Part shown: in pieces, positions 35,335 to 43,800 of the stretch
Layout: each line of letters begins with the position of its first letter
How positions within the stretch are numbered: the stretch's first letter is position 1
NCBI GenBank assembly: GCA_900016875.1
Contig: FCNR01000070.1
Span: 1-61,071, forward strand
Source: Eubacteriaceae bacterium CHKCI004
GTDB taxonomy: Bacteria; Bacillota; Clostridia; Lachnospirales; Lachnospiraceae
Direction: 5' to 3'
DNA length: 61,071 bases
Translations under genes and position numbers: made by a program
The notes under the pieces: model-generated
What the model was told of the DNA's origin: nothing
Databases searched by the model: none
Seen by the model: only the letters and a program-made list of their open reading frames with translations

Positions 35335-35937
35335 ATGAGATCGAAGAACGAAAATTTAATGAAGCAAATATTGGATTATACAGAGGATTTTCGCCTGCAG
35401 TTTCATCGTTCTCCTTCTACCAATGAAGTCGCAAAGGCGCTCGGTATAGTCAAGAGCACAGTCTATCGGTACCTTGTCGAGATGAATGAAAGAGGAATGT
35501 TAAGCTACCACGACGGGGAGATCGAGACTGAGAAAACGAGGAAATTGTCTCCGATGAGCAAATCGGCGGCAATTCTTGGTTCCGTTTCCTGTGGGCTGCC
35601 CCAGCTGGAGGAGGAATATGTGGAAGAGTATGTGTCCCTCCCGGTATCCCTTTTTGGAGACGGAGAGTTTTTTATCTTGCGGGCGAATGGAGATTCTATG
35701 ACAGGAGCCGGGATCAACCATGGAGATCTGGTCGTGATTCGGAAGCAGAACACGGCTGAGGAAGGTCAGATCGTGGTGGCTCTTGTGGATAATGAATCTA
35801 CTCTGAAGCGGCTGTATCTGGACGCAAAGCGGCAATGTGTGCGGCTGCATCCGGAGAATGAAAAGTACCCGGATATCTACACGAAAGAGTGTAGTATCCA
35901 GGGAATTGCGGTTCATGTGATCCGGCCGCTTCGCTAA
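35335..35937 (+). CDS. lexA: LexA-like self-cleaving repressor
   Basis: A 200-aa SOS-type repressor. The N-terminal winged HTH (STNEVAKALGIVKSTVYRYL) is followed by a hinge and an S24 peptidase domain. The cleavage pair is Cys86-Gly87 (VSCGLP). The catalytic Ser121 is in GDSMTGAGI and Lys158 in STLKRL; the 37-residue spacing equals that of classical LexA. It would be cleaved when RecA filaments form, releasing its genes. The unusual palindrome in its own promoter implies autoregulation with a non-standard binding site, so it probably controls the mobile element rather than the host SOS regulon. Confidence 0.88.
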   Translation: MRSKNENLMKQILDYTEDFRLQFHRSPSTNEVAKALGIVKSTVYRYLVEMNERGMLSYHDGEIETEKTRKLSPMSKSAAILGSVSCGLPQLEEEYVEEYVSLPVSLFGDGEFFILRANGDSMTGAGINHGDLVVIRKQNTAEEGQIVVALVDNESTLKRLYLDAKRQCVRLHPENEKYPDIYTKECSIQGIAVHVIRPLR

Positions 35938-36124
35938 GCGGAGGAGAAGCAGGGGACAGGCAGAGCGAAGTCGGGACTGTCGGAGGCGGTCCCGGACAGG
36001 AAAGCAGACAGGCGGCACGGCTTCGGTGCTTACGGAATCGTCTGTCCAGTCTCATCAACGGTTTTACTTTCCCTGATCCGTTTGAGAGATAAAATCTATC
36101 TATCACTGGGAGGATGATGTATTG

Positions 36125-36397
36125 ATGAGAGAAAGCAGTAAAACGGGTTATTGTGTGACTTGTCTGAAATGCGGCAAGATTCACCAGAAAGGGTATGCGG
36201 CAGATGCTATTTTTATCTGCCCGAAATGTGGATATGAGAATTATGTATATCTGAAAAACGGCGTACAGATCGAGATGCCGGCGGCGCAGATGCAGAGCCA
36301 GCAGTTTTTAGCCAGAGTCAGAAAGTTTGCGCTCAGCCTTGAACAGTTTACCCGAGAAGAGAAGGAAGATACGCTGTTAGAGGAGAATTCCAGGTAA
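36125..36397 (+). CDS. Small zinc-ribbon protein
   Basis: A 90-aa protein with a zinc ribbon (TCLKCGKIHQKGYAADAIFI then CPKCGYENYVYL; two CxxC pairs) and a helical C-terminus (FLARVRKFALSLEQFTREEK). GGGAGG lies 10-11 nt before ATG 36125. A minute overlapping ORF, ATG ATG TAT TGA, starts at 36115 and could couple translation. It lies ~190 bp after the LexA-like gene. Likely binds nucleic acid; function unknown. Confidence 0.65.
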   Translation: MRESSKTGYCVTCLKCGKIHQKGYAADAIFICPKCGYENYVYLKNGVQIEMPAAQMQSQQFLARVRKFALSLEQFTREEKEDTLLEENSR

Positions 36398-36523
36398 TAG
36401 CTCTCCGCCGTAACCATATATAAAAACAAAATGAGGCTTTCATGAATTCGTTGTACCGGGCAGGAACCCGGAGGTTCGGCATGGAATGCCAAGAGTTTGC
36501 TTATGAGACTGTAGTTGACAGAG

Positions 36524-36605
36524 GAATCATCAGGAGTCCGGCAAAACGCAATCGTAGCCCCGGCGGCCCGGGGAAATGTTTTTTGCGCTTTGCCGGATTT
36601 TTTTT
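36524..36605 (+). terminator. First of two repeat-associated intrinsic terminators
   Basis: CCGGCAAA (36539-36546, then ACGCAA) pairs with TTGCG-C-TTTGCCGG ending at 36597, with T8 following to 36605. A GC-rich inner hairpin lies in the loop. The 25-bp stretch 36524-36548 that forms its 5' side is repeated exactly at 36655-36679. Confidence 0.7.
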
Positions 36606-36654
36606 CGCCATTTTTTGCCCTTAATTGAAACTACAAATGGCGTATTTTGCACAA

Positions 36655-36739
36655 GAATCATCAGGAGTCCGGCAAAACGTGAAAACGGGATCAACCGCAG
36701 GAAGAGCAGTATCCCGTTCATCGTTTTGCCGTTTTTTTT
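36655..36739 (+). terminator. Second repeat-associated intrinsic terminator
   Basis: CGGCAAAACG (36670-36679) pairs with CGTTTTGCCG (36722-36731), continued by ACGGGAT/ATCCCGT inside, then T8 (36732-36739). It shares the 25-bp 5' repeat with the terminator at 36524. Together they insulate the downstream leader RNA. No gene lies in 36398-36823. Confidence 0.85.
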
Positions 36740-36823
36740 GTTTTCAAATATTTTCATTTTATTTTTTTCGTGCGCTTGCATTATAAAGGCAGAAGTTTGG
36801 GGTATATGAGAGGAGGTTTTCAG

Positions 36824-36948
36824 ATGCGAGGTCTTGGATTCCCCGTTAAAAAAAACGGGTGAGTCTGAGGCCTTGCGGTGCTGCTCACATTTTATCTGAT
36901 TGAACAGAAATTGGCTGTCTTGGGCCACCCGTGGAAAGGTGGCCATTC
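36824..36948 (+). promoter_or_regulatory. Leader RNA with tiny ORF and ribosome-site hairpin, copy 1
   Basis: A 12-codon ORF (36824-36862, MRGLGFPVKKNG) has a strong AGGAGG 7 nt upstream. Its end forms a CCCGTT/AACGGG hairpin with an A-rich loop, and GTGAG (36859-36863) can pair with CTCAC (36884-36888). Finally GGCCACC (36924-36930) pairs with GGTGGCC (36938-36944), burying the AAAGGTGG ribosome site of the next gene. The same architecture recurs at 39809-39921. Confidence 0.7.
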
Positions 36949-37629
36949 ATGACATTGCAGGAAGTTTTGAATCAGATACCGGAGGCAGCAAAAGTAAAGA
37001 GAGTTCCGTCCGTTGTAAAACTGGCGCAGGAAGGAATCCAGGTACTGGCGGATCAGCTGGACGAGGATACGAGTGTGGTTATTTACAGTAACGGATATGT
37101 TGTGTATCAGTGTGAAAACCGGGCGACGGTGTTTCCACTCCATGAGTGTATGGATTATGAGTATACCACTGCGATGGAAAAGCAGAGGATTCCCTTTACT
37201 GAATTTGCGGATCAGCCCTGGCAGGTAAGGGTCTTTATGGAAGGAAAGGACAGATTGGTACATAACCAGAATAACCGGAAGGAGGGCAGGACGGTTTCGG
37301 TCAACGCTTATGATTCGGAAGTCCGGTGGGAAGCATTATCAGACAGAGGATTATATGATCCACTCCGTATGATGGAGGAACAGGATGAAAAGAGAGAAGA
37401 GATCGAACAGCTTTATAAATATCTTGAGAGGCTGACCGACAGGCAGAGAGAAATCCTTATACTCTGCGTAGTCAATGGGAAAACTCATGAAGAAGCCGCC
37501 CGGATGCTTGGGACAAGCCGCCAGGCCATTACGGATAGCCTGAAAAAATCTCTCATTCGTCTTCGAAAACTGTATGGGCTGGATGAAAAATGTGGTGGCA
37601 GAAACTGTTTTTGCCGGAGAGAGTCATAA
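36949..37629 (+). CDS. Sigma-region-4-like regulator, paralogue 1
   Basis: A 226-aa protein beginning MTLQEVLNQIPEAAKVKRVP. Residues ~1-125 form a conserved alpha/beta domain of unknown role (TSVVIYSNGYVVYQCENRAT). The C-terminal ~70 residues are a sigma-70 region 4: LTDRQREILILCVVNGKTHE followed by ARMLGTSRQAITDSLKKSLI. The extreme C-terminus CGGRNCFCRRES is Cys-rich. No region 2 is present, so it is not a full sigma factor. The start at 36949 is set by the hairpin-embedded AAAGGTGG site. It shares ~85 percent of residues with 39922-40602, including its leader, so the pair arose by duplication. Confidence 0.8.
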   Translation: MTLQEVLNQIPEAAKVKRVPSVVKLAQEGIQVLADQLDEDTSVVIYSNGYVVYQCENRATVFPLHECMDYEYTTAMEKQRIPFTEFADQPWQVRVFMEGKDRLVHNQNNRKEGRTVSVNAYDSEVRWEALSDRGLYDPLRMMEEQDEKREEIEQLYKYLERLTDRQREILILCVVNGKTHEEAARMLGTSRQAITDSLKKSLIRLRKLYGLDEKCGGRNCFCRRES

Positions 37630-37659
37630 CCGATAGAAAATATGTGATACAAAGAGAAG

Positions 37660-37700
37660 CCGTTGACGGCAAAATCAGTATTGCCGCAACGGTTTTCTTT
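37660..37700. terminator. Bidirectional terminator between convergent genes
   Basis: CCGTTGACGGCAA (37660-37672) pairs with TTGCCGCAACGG (37681-37692), then TTTTCTTT. On the opposite strand it follows the FtsZ-tail-like gene. Confidence 0.85.
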
Positions 37701-37701
37701 A

Positions 37702-38952
37702 TTAATCATTTTTCTTTTTATTATTGAGAAAGTTGGGAATTTCAATCTTTTTTACGGGGTTCTTATCTGTATTCATCAAATTAACAACGTGTCCGAATGG
37801 GTTCTTTTGTTCTTCTGGTTTCGCCTCATCATCAGGTGGAGGAATTATCTCCGTGTGATGAGCTGTCAGCAAATGCAAGGAGAAGTCCCCGTCAGGGTAA
37901 TTTTCGTCATAATATAAATAAAGCTCTAAAGAGGCGTCTTCACCACAGAAATCCTGTACTATATTTGTTATACCGTTCAGTTCTGTCAACCCTATATTTC
38001 CCTCTACAAATAAGAGTGCGTATACCACGTTAGAAGGGAGGCTCATCTGCAGATATGTGGCAAGATCTTCCATCGGCACATGAAGTTCCGTGATGCAGGC
38101 ATAGTTGCAATTAGTAATGTTCCGAAGAATTGCCGGTATATCGTTGCTGTCAAGCGATATCATACATGGAAGTTCCGACAGGATGGTAAGGTATTTTTCT
38201 ACTGTTTCCATATCAGAAATGGTAAAGAGCCGTTTCTGAGCGAAGCATAGAGCACCGCTGATGCCGAAAAGATGGGAGATGGCAGATTTTCGGATTAGCT
38301 GATTTTGCTCTGGAACCTCCGTCGGAAATTTTTGCAGAGTTTCATCTGGTTTCATGTCATTATCCGAATCTTTTACCGCATTGAAATCAGTCTGCGGATC
38401 CTCGGTAGATTGTTTATCTGTGTTTCTGTCCGTAGTACTTCTTTTCCGAGTATCAGAGATTCTATTCTCCGATCGGTAGGAGAGAATGTCGGCAATCATG
38501 TTATCATCCAACTTGGACAGATGACTCCTGGGACAAGAGATAGACTGGTGCATGGAGATATCGAGGAAGGCGTCGGTGTCATATTGATAGAGCTGGAACA
38601 GGTGTTGCCGCAGTTCTTCATCCATAAGGATATGCTCACTGCCAAGCAGCCGGTAAAGGCAGGTAGAGCCGTCTTTTTTACTGATCATTCTTGCCTTTGC
38701 AATTCGGAGTGCCCGTTCATCCGGCGATAGATCCAGAAAATTTCCTACAATCTCTTTGCTGATCGGTTTTCCTCCACGGACATAGTGGCTTGTCATATTG
38801 GGCGTGATGTGGAACGCTGTCTCATCAGTTCCGGTCAGTCTTTCGCCTGTTAGAAGGACGTTTACAGCGTCATATTGATTTAAATGTGTGTTGTTTTTAA
38901 ACACAGCAGTGTAGAAAACGGGAAATGTAAAATATGATTTCCAATTAGCCAT
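37702..38952 (-). CDS. Mobile-element protein with FtsZ-like C-terminus
   Basis: A 416-aa protein on the opposite strand to its neighbours. Residues ~1-140 are an unassigned globular domain (YFTFPVFYTAVFKNNTHLNQ). Residues ~150-215 are a polar linker rich in Asp, Thr, Ser and Lys. Residues ~235-365 resemble the C-terminal domain of FtsZ: NVVYALLFVEGNIGLTELNG then ITNIVQDFCGEDASLELYLY. The very end, VKKIEIPNFLNNKKKND, is close to the FtsZ C-terminal peptide (D-I-P-x-F-L-[KR]) that binds FtsA, SepF, ZipA and EzrA. I infer a division-interfering or division-tethering protein. The GTPase domain is absent. The similarity is by eye, so confidence in function is modest. Confidence 0.55.
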   Translation of the reverse strand: MANWKSYFTFPVFYTAVFKNNTHLNQYDAVNVLLTGERLTGTDETAFHITPNMTSHYVRGGKPISKEIVGNFLDLSPDERALRIAKARMISKKDGSTCLYRLLGSEHILMDEELRQHLFQLYQYDTDAFLDISMHQSISCPRSHLSKLDDNMIADILSYRSENRISDTRKRSTTDRNTDKQSTEDPQTDFNAVKDSDNDMKPDETLQKFPTEVPEQNQLIRKSAISHLFGISGALCFAQKRLFTISDMETVEKYLTILSELPCMISLDSNDIPAILRNITNCNYACITELHVPMEDLATYLQMSLPSNVVYALLFVEGNIGLTELNGITNIVQDFCGEDASLELYLYYDENYPDGDFSLHLLTAHHTEIIPPPDDEAKPEEQKNPFGHVVNLMNTDKNPVKKIEIPNFLNNKKKND

Positions 38953-39238
38953 AGCTATCGCCCTTTCTTCTTACAGTAATCGTTGTACTTATATTACCAC
39001 GGACAGAATAAAAAGGTCAATAAAAAGTAATTCAAAAGTAACTTAAAAGTAATGAAATGGAGAGAGTGTTTCCTGTAGATAGGGTTATTTACCTGATTAG
39101 TGCCTGCAATGGGTAATAAATGGTAATCAAAAAAACCAATGCAGGGTTGTGAGAAAACAGAAATTGAACAGTTACAAAATTTTGAAAACAGGATAGAATA
39201 AGACAACTTTATTGGAAGAATGCGGAAGGAGGGCGATC

Positions 39239-39625
39239 ATGATGTTTTGCGTTAGTGATGACTGGGACGATCAGAAGATTAAGATTGAAGCAGGAAAAGC
39301 CCTCCGTCATGCCCGTAAGAGCCGGAATCTTACGCAGGAGAAAATAGAAGAAAAGGTTCACAGATATAAGAACGCATTTACCAATTATGAGAATGGAAAT
39401 ACGTCTATGGATTTTGTGACGTTGGTTAGGACGGTAACGGCACTGCGGATGGAGGTGGATGAAATCTTCCCCTTTTTGAAACCGGCAGATACAGAGAGTG
39501 GGAAATATTCTCAAAAGACAGTGTTGGATATGTGCCGGAAGCTTTCCAGGGAGGAACAGCTGCAGATAGCGGTTGCCCTGATGAAGGACAACTGGGTAAA
39601 AGAAAGTGAAGAAAACAGGATATAG
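39239..39625 (+). CDS. XRE-family regulator
   Basis: A 128-aa HTH_3 protein: KALRHARKSRNLTQEKIEEK, then RYKNAFTNYENGNTSMDFVT. A C-terminal helical tail (TVLDMCRKLSREEQLQIAVA) may dimerise. Start ATG 39239 follows AAGGAGGG by 6 nt. It is divergent from the FtsZ-tail-like gene (287 bp between them), so it could repress it. No clear operator was recognised in 38953-39238. A terminator follows the stop. Confidence 0.8.
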   Translation: MMFCVSDDWDDQKIKIEAGKALRHARKSRNLTQEKIEEKVHRYKNAFTNYENGNTSMDFVTLVRTVTALRMEVDEIFPFLKPADTESGKYSQKTVLDMCRKLSREEQLQIAVALMKDNWVKESEENRI

Positions 39626-39626
39626 G

Positions 39627-39669
39627 GCGGCAGTCAGGTTGCATACTCCGATTGCCGCTTTATTTTTTT
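39627..39669 (+). terminator. Intrinsic terminator after XRE gene
   Basis: GCGGCA (39627-39632) pairs with TGCCGC (39653-39658), followed by TTTATTTTTTT. Confidence 0.75.
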
Positions 39670-39808
39670 CTGAAATCTCCCAAATATAGGGAATTATTTT
39701 TTCAAGTTCCCTATTTACGGTGTTCATGCCAAAGAAACCTTACGATAAACTGATGATGCAGACAGGCAGTCCTGCTGTATGGGAGATATTAAGAAACAAT
39801 CAGTTTTC

Positions 39809-39921
39809 ATGCTCCCCGTTAAAAAAAACGGGTGAGCTGAAAGCTGTGTTGTGCTGCTCACATTGAATCTGATTGACTAGAAACCGGCTATTTTTGGCCA
39901 CCCGTGGAAAGGTGGTCAATC
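39809..39921 (+). promoter_or_regulatory. Leader RNA with tiny ORF and ribosome-site hairpin, copy 2
   Basis: Second copy of the leader seen at 36824. An 8-codon ORF (39809-39835, MLPVKKNG) ends with the same PVKKNG and the same CCCGTT/AACGGG hairpin. GTGAG and CTCAC (39855-39861 region) pair across ~20 nt whose sequence differs from copy 1. GGCCACC pairs with GGTGGTC and hides the AAAGGTGG ribosome site. Retention of stems and peptide end, with drift between them, suggests selection on this leader. Confidence 0.7.
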
Positions 39922-40602
39922 ATGACATTGCAGGAAGTTTTGAATCAGATTCCGGAGGCAGCAAAAGTAAAGAGAGTCCCGTCTGTTGTAAAACTGGCGG
40001 AGGAAGGAATCCCGGCGCTGGCGGATCAGCTGGACGAGAATACAAGTGTGGTTATTTACACTAACGGATATGTCGTGTATCAGTGTGGAAATCGGACAAC
40101 AGTCTTCCCCCTCCATGTGTGCGGAGATTATGAGTATACCACTGTGATGGAAAAGCAGAGGATTCCCTTTGAGAAATTTGCAGATCAGCCCTGGCAGGTA
40201 AGGGTCTTTGTGGAGGGAAAAGACAGGCTGGTGCATAATCAGAATAACAGGAAGGAGAGCAGGACGGTTTCGGTCAATGTCTATGATTCAGAAGTCTGGT
40301 GGGAAGCGTTATCCGACCGTGGCCTATATGATCCACTTCGAATGCTGGTGGAGGAAGAGGAAAAGAGAGAAGAGATCGAACTGCTTGATAAACACCTGGA
40401 GAAATTGACCGGGCGTCAGAGAGAAATCCTTATGCTCTGCGTAGTCAATGGGAAAACTCATGAGGAAGCCGCCCGGATGCTTGGGACAAGCCACCAGGCA
40501 ATAACGGACAGCCTGAAAAAATCACTGGCTCGTCTGCGGAAGCTGTATGGGTTGGATGAAAATTGCGGGGGCAGGAACTGTTTTTGCCGGAGAGGACAGT
40601 AA
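39922..40602 (+). CDS. Sigma-region-4-like regulator, paralogue 2
   Basis: A 226-aa paralogue of 36949-37629 with the same layout: an N-terminal domain opening MTLQEVLNQIPEAAKVKRVP, a central NQNNRKESRTVSVNVYDSEV stretch, and a C-terminal region-4 HTH (LTGRQREILMLCVVNGKTHE, ARMLGTSHQAITDSLKKSLA). It ends CGGRNCFCRRGQ. A recognition-helix change, SRQ to SHQ, may alter target choice. Start fixed by the hairpin-embedded ribosome site. It lies 270 bp before the adhesin gene and could control it, as the first copy may control neighbours; that is inference. Confidence 0.8.
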   Translation: MTLQEVLNQIPEAAKVKRVPSVVKLAEEGIPALADQLDENTSVVIYTNGYVVYQCGNRTTVFPLHVCGDYEYTTVMEKQRIPFEKFADQPWQVRVFVEGKDRLVHNQNNRKESRTVSVNVYDSEVWWEALSDRGLYDPLRMLVEEEEKREEIELLDKHLEKLTGRQREILMLCVVNGKTHEEAARMLGTSHQAITDSLKKSLARLRKLYGLDENCGGRNCFCRRGQ

Positions 40603-40625
40603 TCTTCATAAGAAAAAAGCATAGT

Positions 40626-40666
40626 AGGCCGCTGTCGGTGCAGAGAGTTTGCGCCGGCGGCGGCCT
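40626..40666 (+). terminator. Hairpin after sigma-like paralogue 2
   Basis: AGGCCGC (40626-40632) and GCGGCCT (40660-40666) form the outer stem, with CGG/CCG inside. TTTGC follows and TCTTTTTC appears 8 nt later. Confidence 0.6.
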
Positions 40667-40702
40667 TTGCTGTCTTTTTCGGCGTATTTCTGATTACAAA
40701 AG

Positions 40703-40772
40703 TAAATTTGCACTTGGACACTTGCAATAGAACCGGCTGTTTTTGGGGTAAGTAAGGGGAAACCTGTCCCCG
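40703..40772 (+). repeat. Repeated leader element, copy 1
   Basis: AAATTTG, then CTTGCAAT, an ACCGGCT-like stretch, and TTGGGGTAAGTAAGG followed by a GGGGA/TCCCC hairpin (40756-40771). The same order of words occurs at 46188-46262 before the next operon, so it is an element-specific regulatory sequence. AAAGGAGG with a 5-codon ORF (40789) follows. Confidence 0.55.
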
Positions 40773-40875
40773 GAAAGGAGGCGGATGGATATGAGGGAAT
40801 GAAAAAGGCGGGCGTTTTGCACGCAGGGCAGGATTCTATTTTTATAAATCTTGATAAGGAAGGAGCAGAAAGCAG

Positions 40876-43800
40876 ATGAAACAGAAAAGATGGTTGAAAA
40901 GGGTGGTGTCCGGTATGCTTACGGCGGTCACGTTGCTTACATCGGCGATTTCTCCGATGACAGTGATGGCGGCGGAGCATTCTCCTAAAGAAGACCTGGC
41001 GGCGTATGTATCGTCTCTTCCGAAGATGGAGGAAGTAGCGGATCAGCTGGACGCCGGGGAGCTGGTAACCGTAGCAGATTATGAAGTGGAAATTGGTGCG
41101 GAGATTGATCTGAAAAATGATTTTACCGGAATCTCCTATGAGAAAGAAAAGGTAAAGGTCAGCTTTTATGAAGCGCAGAATGAGGAAGGAGAGGATTTCT
41201 CTACCTACCATGCGGACAGTTATCAGGCCACCTATTATGTGGAGCCGGTCAGTGGGCATCCGGCTTATCGGTTCAGCCGCACTGTGACTGTCATAGAGCC
41301 GGCGGCGGAGAGCCGGGAGAATCTGACGGCTACGGAAGAAGGTTCCGGCGGCAATGCGGATGAGAGCGACGGCGGGGAGGACGCAGATGCGGACTCACAT
41401 TTAGAGCAGAAACCGGATGAAGAAGTGATCCGGATGGAAGAAGCGTTTGAAGAAGAGCTGGAACGGACGCAGGAACAGGAGACTGTTGACCCGGAGTCGG
41501 GCGTTACGTTGTCAGAGGTTATGACGGAGGCAGTAGATCAGGGGATTGATCTGAATTCCATGGATATTGGCGAAACCGTGGTATTTGAGATGCCGGCGCT
41601 GATGGCGGCGAACGCAACTGGGAGCCAGTCAGTTTCGGTTACCAGAGGCCCATGGTATGAATACTCGGATTATAACCTGGGTTCCTACCGGACTGCGCCC
41701 TACTACGTGAGCTGGGGAGGAATCAGCGCCACGGCGTATTGCGTGCAGCCTTCCAAACCGGGGCCGGACGATGGGACATATACCATAACGAAGCTGGCGG
41801 ACAGTAAAGAGCTTGCCAAGGTCTGCTATTACGGGGCGAAGGCCAGTGAAGAAAACGGATTCTTTGCTGAAAAGCATCCGGATTTTTCAGAGGGAAAACG
41901 TTTTATCATTACGCATCTGGCGGCAGCTTATGCCAATGGTTCCAGTGACTGGGATTCCGGAACTAATGCCACGGGACGGTCCCTTGCCATGGAACTTTAC
42001 GATTACTGCGTCAGTATGCCGGATATTCCGGATGTGGAAATGAGTTTTTCCAATGCCAATGTAAAAGCCTATGTGGAGGGCAACATCCAGAGAACGGAAT
42101 CAGTTAAGTTTAAGGCTGATGAACTGCAGACGATCACGTTTCAGCTGCCGAAAGGTGTCCGCCTGGTTAATGAGACAACAGGTAAGACCAGCGCTGCAGG
42201 CGCAGATGTGAAAATCAGCGGCGGCACACGCTTTTATCTGACCGCACCGCTGACCCAGGCAGAGGATGTGGCGGAGACCTTCTCCACCACCATGAAGGGC
42301 AGCATTACCAAAGATTATTCCGCTTATAAGATTGTGACGGGCGGCTCTTCACAGGATCTGGCGCTGGTATTCGGGGAGGCTGTGGGAGACGAGAAGCGTG
42401 TGAGTTTCCAGGTTACATGGACAAAACAGTGCTCCGTATCTATTGTCAAGAAAGATGCGGAGACCTCCCAGAGCCTTGCCGGGGCGGTATATGGGATTTA
42501 CCGTGACGCAGCTGGTACGGATTTGATTGTACAGATGCCGGCGACAGACGGCAATGGCGCTTCCAGTGTGTCTCTGGAAAAGACGCAGGATGTGGTCTAC
42601 CTGAAAGAAATCTCCGTGCCGGCGGGCTATGTAATCGACACAAAAGCGTATAACGTGACGTTAAACATTGGAAAGACCAGTACCCAAACGGTAACGGATC
42701 AGCGGGTAGACGCTGCTATCCATCTGGTCAAAGAGGATGCGGAAACAGGCAGCAAAGCGCAGGGCGACGCCACACTGGCGGGGGCGGTTTACGGGCTGTA
42801 CGCACGGGAAAATATCGTGCATCCGGACGGAAAGACCGGCATCCTGTATCAGAAAGATGCGCTGGTTGCTACGCTTACGACTGATCAGAACGGAAAAGCG
42901 TCTGTGCATGACCTGTATCTGGGGAAATATTATCTTCGGGAGATTACCGCTCCGGAAGGATATCTGCTGGATACCCGGGAGCATGACATTGACTGTAATT
43001 ATGAGGGGTCTTCAGTTCCTACGGTGGAGAGAACCGCTGTGCTGGGAGATACGGTAAAGAAACAGCCGTTTCAGATTATTAAGGCAGCAAATAACGGAAA
43101 CACCAATGCGGATTTGTTATCCGGCGCAGGATTTTCCGCTTATCTGAAAAGAGACTTGAAAGTCAATGCGGATGGAAGCTATGATTTTGCTTCCGCTGTC
43201 CCGGTTGTGCTGACTGCCGATGGCAAGACGGAAATGTTTACGGATGAGAAGGGCTATGCCTGCAGCATTCCCCTGCCATACGGGACGTATATCGTGCGGG
43301 AGACAACAACGCCGCACAATTACACGCCGGTGGACGATTTCGAAGTGTCCATTACAGAAAATAAACCGGATGAGCCACAGACCTGGCGGGTACTGTTGGA
43401 TGACGAGTTTGAGGCGAAGCTGAAGATTGTGAAAAAGGATGATGAGACGAAGCAGACCGTACTTCTTCCAGGAACGGAGTTTAAGATTTATGACATGGAC
43501 AATGAGACCTATGTACAGCAGGTAACCACCTACCCGACCACGACCGTTCACACTTCGTTCTTTACCGACAGCAATGGTTACCTGATTCTGCCGGAAAATC
43601 TTAAGATTGGACATTACCGGATTGAGGAAGTGACAGCGCCGGATGGCTATACGCTGGGCGGCAGCCATGTGGAGATTGCTGTGGATTCCAATATCGCTTA
43701 TCAGACAGATCCGGTCAGTGGAGATATTGTGATCGAGGTGGAGTACGAGAATCATCCGGTTAAAGGAAAACTCACTGTAATCAAGACCGGAGAGCTGTTA

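Noticed and set aside
36841-36862. CCCGTT(A)nAACGGG as an intrinsic terminator
   Set aside because: No T-run follows, and it is repeated as part of a larger leader that ends in a ribosome-site hairpin.
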